DNA from: Cetobacterium ceti
GTDB lineage: Bacteria > Fusobacteriota > Fusobacteriia > Fusobacteriales > Fusobacteriaceae
Assembly: GCF_900167275.1 (NCBI RefSeq)
Contig: NZ_FUWX01000011.1
Location: forward strand, 42,575-106,574
Direction of reading: 5' to 3'
Length of the DNA: 64,000 bases
A program made the translations under genes and the position numbers. A model generated the notes under the pieces. That model saw only the letters and a list, made by a program, of their open reading frames with translations, did no database searches and was not told where the DNA came from. Of the stretch, positions 18,901 to 27,881 are shown piece by piece; the stretch's first letter is position 1; each line of letters opens with the position of its first letter.

Positions 18901-20851
18901 CTAAGGCATCTTTTATAAAAATTAGTCTTTCAGAAAGTTTTTCTAAAAGAGCAGGATGCAAAGGAGAGGTTAAAGCATTTGTAGGAACCTCGTCTCTTAA
19001 AAGAGATTTATAATTATTTACATAGGTAAAAGCATAAAGGAAAATTCTAAAAAATTCTTTTTTCTCCATTTCACTAGCTTCTATGGGTTCTTTTAGACAT
19101 AAATTTAGAATTTTTTTATATTTATTAATATAATCTAAAATAAGGTTATTATTAACTAAATTATAAAAGCCTAAATAAATTAAATCATTTATAAGTGAAA
19201 ATGTCATTTTTCCAAAATGAGTTAAATCATCCTCTAAAAATTCAGGAATATTATGAGATTCTAAAATATTATATGAATTATTACTTTGATTTTTTTCAAT
19301 AAAGTTAAAAAATTCATTACCATCATTGCTATTTTGACTGAGATTATCGATTTTTTCCATTTCAAATATTGGAATATAAAAGCTCCCCTTAGCTTTTATT
19401 TTTTCTAGAAAATCCTCTGTAAATTGAGAAAAATTCATAAACCAAGAATCTAAACTTGTAAATTTCCATTGGAATTTATATAGAATTCTATTTTCTTCAA
19501 CATCTTCAATAATAATATTTATATCTAAATGGGAATAGGATTTACTAGGAGACAATTTTGTGATTATTTTTTTCTCTTTTAAAATATGTAAATCATCTAT
19601 TTCAAAAAATTCCTCTTTTTCATAATAGTTTATTGGAAATTGAAAAAGTTCACTTTTATTAATAAATGTTTTTAATCCCTTTATATTTTTACAAAGATTA
19701 TTCCAAAAATTATAGATTGTATTTTCTTTTTCCTCTCCATCACCGCAATTGGCAACACCAACTTCTGTAATATCTATATAAATATTAGAAATATCTAGAG
19801 ATTCATCTTTGTTGCTTAAATAATTTTTTAATCCTTGATTAATGGCTTCATAAAATACAAAAATAGGTTCTCCCTTTAAATAAATTGTCTTATCAATTGT
19901 TTTACTTTTAGGAGTTGTAATTTTTAGATCCAATATATTTTTAATAATATTAAAATCAACTTGAAATAAATTTTCTTTAATAACTTCTATATTTCTTCCT
20001 ACAATGTAATTAATTAAATCAGAGGATAAATCTTCATAGGAATAGTAGGGAGAAAAATCTTCCTCACTTTTATATTCTTCTATTTTTTTTTGAAATTTAG
20101 CCAGTTGAGGTTTGCTTAAATTTCTAAACATTTTTCTTTCTTTAAAGTTAATAGCAGTTTCTAATTCCTTAATTTTATTTTTATTTTTTAAATGAGTTCT
20201 ACTTAAGGTTTTTGAAAAAGAGAAATTAGGAATACCCCACCACTCATAAAGGGAAGAAAAAAGTTTTTCAATTAATTTATCCATAGTAAAAAATTCCTTT
20301 TCATTTAAAGAATCTACAAAGGAACTAATTTTAAAAATATTTTTAGGATATACAGAAAAAATTGTTCTATAGAATGAATCTATAATTTTTTCATTTCCAG
20401 CTAAGATTTTAGAGAATTTTTCTTCAAAAATTTTATGATAATTTTCTTTGATATTTAAGTCTAAAGTTTCAGGCGTAATTTTAAAGAAATCTTCTAGTCC
20501 ACCTCTGTCTTCAATTTCCTCTGTTCCTAAAAGAAGAACAAGGGAAGAATTTAAAATAATTTCATTTCTCCAAAGGGTCATTTGATTATATGTATCCACC
20601 CAATTTTTTTCAATAAAGGAATTAATAATTTCTTTAGGAGAATCCTCCTTAAAATATTCAAATTTATTTTTAGAAAGTTTAATAAGTAATTGAATATTAT
20701 TTTCCTTAGAAAAATTTTCTAAAATATTTCCCAATTGAAAATAAAAATCTAAGGAATTAAAATTTTCTAAACGGATTAATGTTTTTCCATTCTTATTTTG
20801 AGATAATTGCTCTTGTATTAAAGCAGTAACAGTATCTATATAATAATTCAT
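15935..20851 (-). CDS. dptH: DptH-like FtsK/HerA-type DNA translocase
   Basis: 1638 residues. The C-terminal 230 residues or so form an FtsK/SpoIIIE-type motor: Walker A G-A-S-G-G-G-K-S at about 1412-1419, Walker B I-V-V-V-F-D-E at about 1505-1511, the F-I-D-P-K segment, and the sensor stretch H-I-I-I-S-T-Q-T-P with a downstream N-N-L-S-A-R-I-A-L-K-V. The long N-terminal part has no motif I recognise. Size, C-terminal motor and position after F- and G-like genes match DptH, the largest subunit of phosphorothioation-dependent restriction complexes. It overlaps the upstream gene by 4 bases (ATGA type) and the downstream DUF4007 gene by 8, so the three are translationally coupled. It should act on DNA that lacks the sulfur mark. 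Confidence 0.78.
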   Translation of the reverse strand: MNYYIDTVTALIQEQLSQNKNGKTLIRLENFNSLDFYFQLGNILENFSKENNIQLLIKLSKNKFEYFKEDSPKEIINSFIEKNWVDTYNQMTLWRNEIILNSSLVLLLGTEEIEDRGGLEDFFKITPETLDLNIKENYHKIFEEKFSKILAGNEKIIDSFYRTIFSVYPKNIFKISSFVDSLNEKEFFTMDKLIEKLFSSLYEWWGIPNFSFSKTLSRTHLKNKNKIKELETAINFKERKMFRNLSKPQLAKFQKKIEEYKSEEDFSPYYSYEDLSSDLINYIVGRNIEVIKENLFQVDFNIIKNILDLKITTPKSKTIDKTIYLKGEPIFVFYEAINQGLKNYLSNKDESLDISNIYIDITEVGVANCGDGEEKENTIYNFWNNLCKNIKGLKTFINKSELFQFPINYYEKEEFFEIDDLHILKEKKIITKLSPSKSYSHLDINIIIEDVEENRILYKFQWKFTSLDSWFMNFSQFTEDFLEKIKAKGSFYIPIFEMEKIDNLSQNSNDGNEFFNFIEKNQSNNSYNILESHNIPEFLEDDLTHFGKMTFSLINDLIYLGFYNLVNNNLILDYINKYKKILNLCLKEPIEASEMEKKEFFRIFLYAFTYVNNYKSLLRDEVPTNALTSPLHPALLEKLSERLIFIKDALEDNSPMDKITNLTTIDSTLDILLGKDSYLITKKSFGNYSLMTPFKENDALEKRLDFNSILKRENALTEDNDSDLSASEKSKYFQDIVQKYIDIFPSSMDGLKLGFINPEELEPIVKCIWDINNILDLEINISLYIYIKEENIGGKSYFVHWINALCDKFKKLQIQVYYTTHCDLDNLNSNLNSYLPEDMDIIFISEALTDSDLKFSEVQKIQIDGLENKFPMVYKPLPFNSSNFKREIEITQNQFQVATLHSKLINKYKNNINSSVELEKSLLKEFKLKDSMKVILSEIKKKGNWIVSMDKGIDKQLLQALDSWDILSIATGKGNSGELNIVIGAGRNQLENIKNKLENRITHLFSNLKYTEGSIDNILKNCFDYIHKLDGINILKTMSLDNTQINNYIGYLMTYMEMEKNEKNWGLIPLDLYTHWFNGVDNRPDYLGITYEFKDNKLYLTCNIIECKVAKKNQVHINKASDQIKAGYSALIKNFDPKIKNLEKRYWLLQLYKAFVYCMSTNNDEDYTKLTEELFLILNGEFEINWKGSVYTYWLNGDDFEKRETSLISTDFPITHYEFPKNIFGKFKIEVLEEEERKEKVIPTMVAEEIKNTTYDREIKNRIKNALLPNNNIEHLELEREYANEMLIKLCKFYNDKKCEVDPGDFLIGPSIIRLRIKLPTSTSFVDIQKKAIDLKLNLRLDKNPHIFPDKDGFVSIDIPRKEQGIIRLEDILPLEEDFKDSLKFILGINEEGKPIWVDLSDSNTTHLLVAGASGGGKSVLLNSIIINIMSNYTPDEVKFIFIDPKYVEMGMYNDSPFLYREIITDIENAIETLEELTQEMDERYKEFAKYRVKDIASYNKIANKKIPRIVVVFDEYADFMEEKEYREDLEKCLKRITQKARAAGIHIIISTQTPKSEIITTTIRNNLSARIALKVNDANASRIILDESGAENLLGKGDMFFKNPNEGILNRLKSPYIPTEELDNILLTLKECYKTNE

Positions 20852-22341
20852 AGGTCATTACACTCCTCGATGTTATCATAGGGATTTTCTACAATAGATG
20901 TTGCATCGGATAAATCACGTAAAAATCCAATTTTTTTTAGAAGTTCTTGAAAAGCATATTTATTTTTATGGAAATATCCAGCTAATTCCCTATCTAAGTT
21001 ATTTTCTTTTAAATATTTTTCCCCATGGAAGGAACCTATAACAATTCCAAATTTATCATAGAGTTTATCTAAAAATGTATGAAATTCCATTTTTTCATTG
21101 GGTTTCACAATGGATAAAACTAAAAATTTAATTAAATTTTCAGAGAGAGTCATTCTCATATTAGCTCCCTTTATTGGAATGATAAAACCAATTTCTTTTC
21201 CTAATTTTCTAATTAAGTTTATAGAGTGTTTTTTACCCTCTTTTAAACTAGAAATAAACTTATCATTTGTATCTTTTTTAATATTTGATTTTAAAATATC
21301 TTCGATGGAATTTTCAAAATCATCATAGGAATTTACAGCTAATTTTTTTACAGTGGAATCATTGGCAATATCTAAAACCCATAGAGGAAGTTTAGATGTT
21401 TTTTCAAGAGCTCTTTCGTGTAACATTCTAAAAATTTGTAGCATCATTCCATGAGCAAATAATTCTAATTTTTTAAAGTTATCAATATTACATGAAAGAA
21501 GATTTATAAGTTCATTTACAGATTCAATTCCTCTTTTTTTATAAATATTAGGGATAAAATATAAGCTTCCATTGGATAAAAGATCTGTATAATTATCAGG
21601 ATTAAGATATTCTTCCCAAATATTTTCTAAAAAATTTGTTAAATTACTTAAATATTTATTATTTAAAAGGGTATTTAATAGTTTTTCCAAATGAAGTTTT
21701 CTATTTAAATCATTATTTAATCCAAGAAAAATATGTAAATAATAGATCTCTCCTCCTCGAGCTAAAAAAGCATGTTGAGTGGTATTAAAAGTTGTTTCGC
21801 ACTCAGTAGGACTTTTATCTGAATTAGAGAATAAAGTATGTAAAGATTTACGGTTGTCCTTATTACCTATAGTTTCAGAAAATATCATTTCAGGAACTAA
21901 GGGTAAAAGAGATTGGGCATACCAAGATCTAGTTTTTAAAACAGCAGAAAATCCATATAAAAATTCTTGGATAATATCTTCTATATTTTCATTTTGAGAA
22001 GATTGTATATGTTTATTTAGTTCTATTTTAAATTGTTCATAAAATAAATTATCAATTTCATATTTTGTATCGCTTTTAGAGTTTTTATAAAATATAAATC
22101 GTTTTAACCCTACCCTAGGATTAGGAAAATATCTAAATTCTTCACTATTAAAGTTATGAAATTTAAAGCACAGTTCCTTGTTATCTTTTTCTTTTCTAGA
22201 AACAAATACAAGTAAAAATTCTAATAAATATTCATAAAGAGTTTGATCCCCATAGATTCTATTTCCAAAGGCAGGAATAGAAGGATTTATTTCTTCAGGT
22301 ACTGGTTCTTTACGATTAAAGTATTCCTTATTAGATTCCAT
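20848..22341 (-). CDS. dptG: DptG-like restriction subunit
   Basis: 497 residues with no catalytic motif that I can point to. It is assigned from its place between the DptF-like ATPase and the DptH-like translocase, from its length (DptG proteins are about 400-500 residues) and from coupling to the dptH-like gene by a 4-base overlap. It is a mixed helical protein with a Phe/Leu-rich core, no signal peptide and no membrane segments. It begins 18 bases after the upstream gene stops. Role by analogy: structural or DNA-binding subunit of the restriction complex. Without an alignment this remains a context-based call. Confidence 0.62.
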   Translation of the reverse strand: MESNKEYFNRKEPVPEEINPSIPAFGNRIYGDQTLYEYLLEFLLVFVSRKEKDNKELCFKFHNFNSEEFRYFPNPRVGLKRFIFYKNSKSDTKYEIDNLFYEQFKIELNKHIQSSQNENIEDIIQEFLYGFSAVLKTRSWYAQSLLPLVPEMIFSETIGNKDNRKSLHTLFSNSDKSPTECETTFNTTQHAFLARGGEIYYLHIFLGLNNDLNRKLHLEKLLNTLLNNKYLSNLTNFLENIWEEYLNPDNYTDLLSNGSLYFIPNIYKKRGIESVNELINLLSCNIDNFKKLELFAHGMMLQIFRMLHERALEKTSKLPLWVLDIANDSTVKKLAVNSYDDFENSIEDILKSNIKKDTNDKFISSLKEGKKHSINLIRKLGKEIGFIIPIKGANMRMTLSENLIKFLVLSIVKPNEKMEFHTFLDKLYDKFGIVIGSFHGEKYLKENNLDRELAGYFHKNKYAFQELLKKIGFLRDLSDATSIVENPYDNIEECNDL

Positions 22342-22359
22342 TATTACAGTTTCCCCCTT

Positions 22360-24066
22360 TTAATCCACAATAATTGTATTTTCGTCATTATCAATAGTCA
22401 TTTCAATAACCTTAGATCCTTTATTGGTTAAAATTAAAAATTGCATATTTTCGTCTTCATCATATTTATATAAATTTAAAATTTTAAATTTAATTTTATC
22501 TATTCCGTTATTAAGCTGAGGATCAACATTTGTATTTATAATTCCATTTTTTAAATTGGTAAAATATTCAATAATAGGTAAATTTAAAGGTATTTTAGTA
22601 TTAGTGTCCTTAAGGTTTATAAATAAGTGTCCAAAATCTCTATTATTAAAAAGATCTTTTTTTATATCATGAATAATTTTTACTTTTCTTTTGTCAAGTT
22701 CACCAAGAATAAGTTGAATATTTTGTATGTACTCTCCATCTCTTTTTAAAGTTAGATAGATTGAATTTTCTCTTTTCATTGTAAAACCAGTATAGAGTTT
22801 AAAAAGTCCCTCTTTAATAATTTTTTCCAATTCATTTTTTTCCTTTATAGGAAAATCACAATTGTATTTGCTATCTATATACATAGAAAAATTATTGGAA
22901 AAAATAGAATTATAAAAGGATATTTCCTCTTCTTTATTGAAATTGTTAAAAAAGAAAAGGGCTCTTCTAATAAATTTTCTAGAAATTTTACTTTTTTCAA
23001 ATATTTCTTCCCTAGTCGAATCGACACTGTTATTTAGTTGCTTCACCCAATAATCTTTAATATTTAAAGAATCTATGAAATTATCAAAGGAAGAATCAAT
23101 AAATATATAATCTTCCTTATAAATTTTTTTTCCATCTAAATTCATAGAAATAAGTTTTTCTATACCTTTAATCTGTTTAGCATCATTATTTATAGAATCA
23201 CCATTGTATCCAAAAAAGTTGTTAAAAATATTATGATAAAGAAAATCCTTATTAAATGAATTTTCTAAATTATAATTACATGTAATCGAATATGTTATAT
23301 GGGCAATAATTTGTCTTAAAGTAAATCTATCCCCTCTTTCGTAGGCATTTCTATAAAAATTAGTTATAAAGGAAGAAACTTTATATAAATTTTCATTTAT
23401 TAATTTTAAGTTATTAAATATAAATGAATTTTTATGATTATCTTCTATATCTTCTAAAAATTTATTTTGAGAAATATTTTTTAGAAATTCATAGATAAAA
23501 TCTGTATTATCTAATTTAGCTATATTAATAATCATAATTTTATAGGGAATATTTTTTAAAAACTTACCATCATTTAAATCCATTCTTTCTAAAATATCAT
23601 TTTCAATATCTTCTTTATTTAAAACTTCTTTTAAAACTCTAATAAGTGGTCCCGTATTAGAAATTATAATAGAACTCCCATATATTAAGGAAGTTTCTAA
23701 GCCCTTCTCCATAAGAGAGTTTTGTTCCTGTCTATCAAGTTCACTCATATCTTTAATATACATTAAGGGTTTATTATCTAAGGTTACTGTTGCAAATTTT
23801 TCTAGAGGAGTTTTCTCTTTTATTTCTCCAATAGATTTTAGAAGTTGGTATAAAAGAGATGTTTTACCATCTCCAGCATGTCCTGTTAAAATAATAGTAA
23901 GGTTTTCTTCTTTTAATTTATTTAAAAGAAAATCTCCTAGTGGTCTTTTAACCATAATATCTGAATAAAAATTATTTAGTATTTGATTTTCTGCAATGGC
24001 ATTTTTATTATTTCCACTTGCATTGTGAAGAGAATTTAAATAGTTAATAAAATCATTAAAGTACAT
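22360..24066 (-). CDS. dptF: DptF-like P-loop NTPase
   Basis: 568 residues. Walker A G-H-A-G-D-G-K-T lies at residues 62-69, with the unusual A-G-D-G spacing seen in DptF. Segments V-T-L-D-N-K-P-L-M-Y-I-K-D-M-S and S-I-I-I-S-N-T-G-P-L-I-R follow, consistent with the family. It is the first of the F-G-H set. DptF works with DptG and DptH to restrict DNA without phosphorothioate marks. The gene starts 22 bases after the cysteine desulfurase stop, and the ribosome binding site (aaggag) is good. The Ssp naming (SspF) could apply equally. Confidence 0.76.
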   Translation of the reverse strand: MYFNDFINYLNSLHNASGNNKNAIAENQILNNFYSDIMVKRPLGDFLLNKLKEENLTIILTGHAGDGKTSLLYQLLKSIGEIKEKTPLEKFATVTLDNKPLMYIKDMSELDRQEQNSLMEKGLETSLIYGSSIIISNTGPLIRVLKEVLNKEDIENDILERMDLNDGKFLKNIPYKIMIINIAKLDNTDFIYEFLKNISQNKFLEDIEDNHKNSFIFNNLKLINENLYKVSSFITNFYRNAYERGDRFTLRQIIAHITYSITCNYNLENSFNKDFLYHNIFNNFFGYNGDSINNDAKQIKGIEKLISMNLDGKKIYKEDYIFIDSSFDNFIDSLNIKDYWVKQLNNSVDSTREEIFEKSKISRKFIRRALFFFNNFNKEEEISFYNSIFSNNFSMYIDSKYNCDFPIKEKNELEKIIKEGLFKLYTGFTMKRENSIYLTLKRDGEYIQNIQLILGELDKRKVKIIHDIKKDLFNNRDFGHLFINLKDTNTKIPLNLPIIEYFTNLKNGIINTNVDPQLNNGIDKIKFKILNLYKYDEDENMQFLILTNKGSKVIEMTIDNDENTIIVD

Positions 24067-24088
24067 AAAACATATTCTCCTTTATAAA

Positions 24089-25225
24089 TTATAAAATTTC
24101 ATTTAAAGTATCATCTAAGATCTCAAAATCAGAGGAAGAATTAAAATATCCTATAGACATTCTAATTGTGCCTCCAGAAGAAATGGTATTCATATGTATA
24201 TGAGCTAAGGGAGCACAGTGAAGACCTACTCGAACAGCTATATCATAAGTGTTTAATAATTTTTCAATTTCTTGAGGAGTGTGATTACAACTAGTAAGAG
24301 AAATAATACCAATATTATTTTCCTTAGGAGATAAAATTTTTAAGTCATAATCATAATTTTCTAAAGTTTCATATAGAAAATTGAAATTTTCATATTTTTT
24401 TTTGCAAATATTTTCAATCCCAATTTCTAGAAGTTCCTTTGTAGAAAGATATAAACCAATTATTCCAAGAGTATTTGGACTTCCAGCTTGAAACTTTTCA
24501 GGAATATCTTTAGGCATATTTATTTCTTCTGATTTAATACCTGTTCCCCCATGCAACAAAGGATTTAAATGAATAGATTTATTGTAAATATATCCACCTA
24601 TTCCACTAGGTCCATATAGGTTTTTATGACCTGCAAATATTATAAAATCAGAAAGAGGAGTAATTGTAGAAAAATCTAAAACACCTCCTGTTTGAGCACC
24701 ATCTAAAATATTGATAGAATTATATTTTTTACCTAAAGAAAATATTTCTTCAATAGGAATAATATTTCCAAAAACATTAGAGGCGTGGGTGCATATTATT
24801 AAATCAGGTTTTTTACTCATAAAATTTAAGATTAATTCATCTTTTTTTAGTTGGAAATTATCAAATGGAATAGTTTCTATATTAAAATTATTATTTTTTT
24901 CAATATCTTTTAACACTCTATATATTGAATTATGTTCAAAGGGTGATATATAGATGTTTTTTATATTAGAAAAGTCAAGGCCTCTTAAAATTTCATTAGC
25001 TGAAAAAGTAGCAGATGAATTTATAATAACCTCAAAGGAGGAAGGGACAGAAAATATTTTTTTAATATTTTCTTTAAGATTAGAAAAAATATTACTTAAT
25101 TGAAGACTTTCAGGACAGTGATTCCTAGAAAAATTAGTTCCAAATTTTTCATAAAGCGTCATAGTATCTCTATATAAACTTTTCATTTTAGGAAAAGTTG
25201 TAGCAGCATTATCAAAATAAATCAT
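24089..25225 (-). CDS. Cysteine desulfurase (DndA/SspA-like)
   Basis: 378 residues, PLP-dependent NifS/IscS family. The start M-I-Y-F-D-N-A-A-T-T is canonical. The PLP lysine is K201 in G-H-K-N-L-Y-G-P and the catalytic cysteine is C337 in V-G-L-H-C-A-P-L-A-H. It releases sulfur from cysteine as a persulfide. As first gene of the operon, upstream of the F-G-H and B-C-D modules, it is the likely sulfur donor for DNA phosphorothioation, the role of DndA/SspA. A housekeeping Fe-S role is less likely, since no scaffold gene (iscU or sufU) is near. The promoter must lie in 25226-25395, shared divergently with proC. Confidence 0.85.
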   Translation of the reverse strand: MIYFDNAATTFPKMKSLYRDTMTLYEKFGTNFSRNHCPESLQLSNIFSNLKENIKKIFSVPSSFEVIINSSATFSANEILRGLDFSNIKNIYISPFEHNSIYRVLKDIEKNNNFNIETIPFDNFQLKKDELILNFMSKKPDLIICTHASNVFGNIIPIEEIFSLGKKYNSINILDGAQTGGVLDFSTITPLSDFIIFAGHKNLYGPSGIGGYIYNKSIHLNPLLHGGTGIKSEEINMPKDIPEKFQAGSPNTLGIIGLYLSTKELLEIGIENICKKKYENFNFLYETLENYDYDLKILSPKENNIGIISLTSCNHTPQEIEKLLNTYDIAVRVGLHCAPLAHIHMNTISSGGTIRMSIGYFNSSSDFEILDDTLNEIL

Positions 25226-25289
25226 TTTAAATTATCCTTTCATTAATTATATTAAAAAAAAATTAAATAACATAACTTATCATTTCTAT

Positions 25290-25316
25290 ATTATAATTTT
25301 TTAATAAAAAAAACAA
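25290..25316 (-). promoter_or_regulatory. Candidate promoter of the phosphorothioation-like operon
   Basis: On the minus strand TATAAT (25290-25295) is preceded by TTGTTT (25311-25316) with only 15 bases between. It is the best-looking -10 in the divergent intergenic region 25226-25395. The spacing is short, so it is tentative. Confidence 0.35.
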
Positions 25317-25395
25317 ATTAAAAATTATTTATTTTTTGAACAAATTGTAGTAACCTATTGATGAAGAAGAAAAGTAAATAATATGGGAGGCAATT

Positions 25396-26196
25396 GTGGA
25401 AAAGATAATTGGTTTTATAGGTGCAGGAAATATGGGAAGTGCTATGGCTGGTGGAATGATAAGTTCAGGGTTAATAAAAAAAGAAAATATCATATTTTCT
25501 GATATAAATGAAGAAGCTTTGGAAAAAATAAATAAAAATTTAGGTGTTGAGACTACAACTGATAATATAAGAGTTGCAGATAAAGCAGATATAATTATAT
25601 TAGCTGTGAAGCCTAATTTATATAAAACAGTAATAGACGAGATTAATGATTCTATTAAGGATAATAGTATAATAATAAGTATTGCAGCTGGAGTTACAGT
25701 ATCTAATATTGAAAATTATTTTGGAAGAGAAATAAAGTTAGCAAGAACTATGCCAAATACTCCTGCTTTGGTAAAAGAAGGAATGACAGCATTAATGCCA
25801 AATAATAAACTAACATGGGAAGAAATAAAAGAGATTAAGTCTTTACTTGGAACTTTTGGGAAGGTTGAAATTGTAGAGGAAAAATTAATAGATAGTGTTA
25901 TAGCTGTTAGTGGTTCATCTCCAGCTTATGTATTTATGTTAATTGAAGCAATGGGAGATGCTGGAGTTTTAGAGGGGATGGCTAGGGATAAAGCTTATTA
26001 TTTTGCAGCTCAAGCTGTATTAGGAGCAGCTAAAATGGTTCTTGAAACTGGAGAGCACCCAGGGAAACTAAAAGATATGGTATGTTCACCAGGGGGAACA
26101 ACTATAGAGGCTGTGGCTAAATTAGAGGAGAGGGGATTTAAATCTGCTGTAATTGAAGCAATGAGAGTTTGTGCAGAAAAATCAAGAAATATGTAG
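25396..26196 (+). CDS. proC: Pyrroline-5-carboxylate reductase
   Basis: 266 residues, the usual ProC length. The N-terminal Rossmann motif is I-G-F-I-G-A-G-N-M-G-S-A-M, with the family signature P-N-T-P-A-L-V-K-E-G-M-T-A and the C-terminal helical dimer domain containing S-G-S-S-P-A-Y-V and S-P-G-G-T-T-I-E-A. It catalyses the last NAD(P)H-dependent step of proline synthesis. The GTG start is chosen for a GGGAGG site 5 bases upstream and because it yields the standard N-terminus. It is transcribed divergently from the phosphorothioation-like operon and followed at 26212 by a small reading frame that may be co-transcribed. Confidence 0.95.
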   Translation: MEKIIGFIGAGNMGSAMAGGMISSGLIKKENIIFSDINEEALEKINKNLGVETTTDNIRVADKADIIILAVKPNLYKTVIDEINDSIKDNSIIISIAAGVTVSNIENYFGREIKLARTMPNTPALVKEGMTALMPNNKLTWEEIKEIKSLLGTFGKVEIVEEKLIDSVIAVSGSSPAYVFMLIEAMGDAGVLEGMARDKAYYFAAQAVLGAAKMVLETGEHPGKLKDMVCSPGGTTIEAVAKLEERGFKSAVIEAMRVCAEKSRNM

Positions 26197-26211
26197 AAAG
26201 GTAGAGAATAT

Positions 26212-26331
26212 ATGACCTTAGAGGAGTTTCAAGAAATAATGAATAAGGATCCTAAAGATATAAGTGTGGAGGAGAGGAAGGCTTTAGAGGAGTTTATTCT
26301 TCAAATGAAAGCCTGTAGTTTTAAGGGATGA
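26212..26331 (+). CDS. Small 39-residue protein downstream of proC
   Basis: A short frame starting ATG ACC TTA and ending TGA encodes 39 residues: M-T-L-E-E-F-Q-E-I-M-N-K-D-P-K-D, then I-S-V-E-E-R-K-A-L-E-E-F, then I-L-Q-M-K-A-C-S-F-K-G. It has charged, amphipathic helical character, a moderate ribosome binding site (aaagg, about 26197-26201) and lies 15 bases after the proC stop. A terminator follows at 26386. It is probably a real small gene in the proC transcript; its function is unknown. Confidence 0.5.
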   Translation: MTLEEFQEIMNKDPKDISVEERKALEEFILQMKACSFKG

Positions 26332-26385
26332 AGTAATTAATTAAAAGGAAAAGGTTTTTCCTGAGAAGTTATATTTTAAATTTAT

Positions 26386-26423
26386 AAAAAGGGTTCCAGA
26401 GAGTGTTCTGAAACCCTTTTTTT
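26386..26423. terminator. Bidirectional terminator between proC unit and tnaA
   Basis: The stem AAGGGTTCCAGA / TCTGAAACCCTT (one mismatch) has a short loop, A-rich on the left and T-rich on the right, and serves both convergent units. Confidence 0.75.
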
Positions 26424-26431
26424 GTAGAATA

Positions 26432-27814
26432 TTATTTTAAAGGTTCTAAACTAGCTTGGAAATGTCTTAAAATAGGAGGTTCCCAAGTAATTTTATATCC
26501 TTTAATTGAAGAACTTCTTTTCTTTATTTCTAGTAAAGCCTCAGCCATAATATCAAAGTGAGCCTGAGTATAAACTCTTCTAGGAATAGCTAATCTAGTA
26601 AATTCAAAATCTGCTTCCAATTGTTTTCCAGAATCAGGATCATTACCTAACATATATGAACCTATATCACAAGTTCTAATACCAGCCTCTATATAAAGTT
26701 CAATAGCAAGAGCTTGACCAGGATATTCATTATATGGAATATGAGGGAACATAGCCTTAGCATCTACAAATATTCCGTGACCACCAGCAGGACTTTGATA
26801 AGCAATATTTTCATCATCTAGTTTACTAGCTAAATATTGAATTTGTCCTATTCTATATCTTAGGAAATCTTCGTCCATACCCTCTTTTAAACCTTGAGCC
26901 ATGGCTTCTAAATCTCTACCAGAAAGACCTCCATATGTTGTAAATCCTTCAAAACAAATACAATTAGCTTTTACCTTTCCAAAGAGTTCTTCATCATTTT
27001 TTACTCCTAAAAGACCACCCATATTTAAAATGGCATCTTTTTTAGCACTCATGGTGAACATATCTCCATAGGAAAACATAATTTTTGTAATTTCTTCAAT
27101 GGAAGAATTTTTAAATTCATCCTCTCTTTCTTTAATGAAAAAGGCATTTTCTGCAAATCTAGCAGCATCTATACAAATTTTTATATTATATTTTTTAGCA
27201 ATTTTAGAAACATTTCTCATATTATCAATGGAAACAGGTTGTCCCCCTGCTGAGTTATTAGTTATAGTCATAACAATTAAACCCACATTTTCAGGACCAT
27301 GTTCTAAAATAATTTTTTCTAGTTTTTCTACATCCATATTTCCTTTGAAGTTAGCTCTAAGTTCTGGATTTTTAGCTTCAGGAACAACACAGTCAATTGC
27401 CCGAGCTCCTGCTAATTCCACATGGGCACGAGTTGTATCAAAAAACATATTTGATATGGCAACTTTTCCCTTTTGAAGAAGAAGTGGGAAAAGAACTTTT
27501 TCAGCAGCTCTTCCTTGGTGAACAGGTTGAACAAAGTTATAATTGAAAATACTTTGTACAGTTTCTAAAACTTTAAAATAACTCTTTCCTCCTGCATAGG
27601 CTTCATCCCCCTTCATAATACCAGCCCATTGATCATCACTCATGGCATTGGTACCACTGTCTGTTAAAAGGTCAATATAAACATCCTCTGCAGCTAAATT
27701 GAAAAGATTATATTTAGCTTCTTTTATCTTTTCAATTCTCTCTTCTCTTGTTAACATTTTAATTTTTTCAACCATTTTAATTCTAAATGGTTCTGGAACA
27801 TACTTAATAGACAT
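26432..27814 (-). CDS. tnaA: Tryptophanase
   Basis: 460 residues, PLP enzyme that splits L-tryptophan into indole, pyruvate and ammonia. Family marks: [28 protein letters not shown], and the PLP lysine in M-S-A-K-K-D-A. The close homologue tyrosine phenol-lyase is less likely. The site equivalent to its substrate-binding Arg (M-E-R-G) reads C-D-I-G here as in TnaA, the TPL YFTTT segment reads F-F-D-T-T, and the tryptophanase-type [11 protein letters not shown] is present. Start choice: the first ATG (27818-27820) abuts the GGAGGG site, whereas the second (27812-27814) has 7-base spacing and is preferred. It supports an indole-producing fermenter. Confidence 0.9.
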   Translation of the reverse strand: MSIKYVPEPFRIKMVEKIKMLTREERIEKIKEAKYNLFNLAAEDVYIDLLTDSGTNAMSDDQWAGIMKGDEAYAGGKSYFKVLETVQSIFNYNFVQPVHQGRAAEKVLFPLLLQKGKVAISNMFFDTTRAHVELAGARAIDCVVPEAKNPELRANFKGNMDVEKLEKIILEHGPENVGLIVMTITNNSAGGQPVSIDNMRNVSKIAKKYNIKICIDAARFAENAFFIKEREDEFKNSSIEEITKIMFSYGDMFTMSAKKDAILNMGGLLGVKNDEELFGKVKANCICFEGFTTYGGLSGRDLEAMAQGLKEGMDEDFLRYRIGQIQYLASKLDDENIAYQSPAGGHGIFVDAKAMFPHIPYNEYPGQALAIELYIEAGIRTCDIGSYMLGNDPDSGKQLEADFEFTRLAIPRRVYTQAHFDIMAEALLEIKKRSSSIKGYKITWEPPILRHFQASLEPLK

Positions 27815-27881
27815 TAGCATCCCTCCTAAATATTAACTCTACTACAGATATAGCTCAGGAAGTTAAAAAAAGCAATTAAAA

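Noticed and set aside
26432..27814. Tyrosine phenol-lyase instead of tryptophanase
   Set aside because: The positions that distinguish the two (C-D-I-G instead of M-E-R-G; F-F-D-T-T instead of F-T-T-T) follow tryptophanase.
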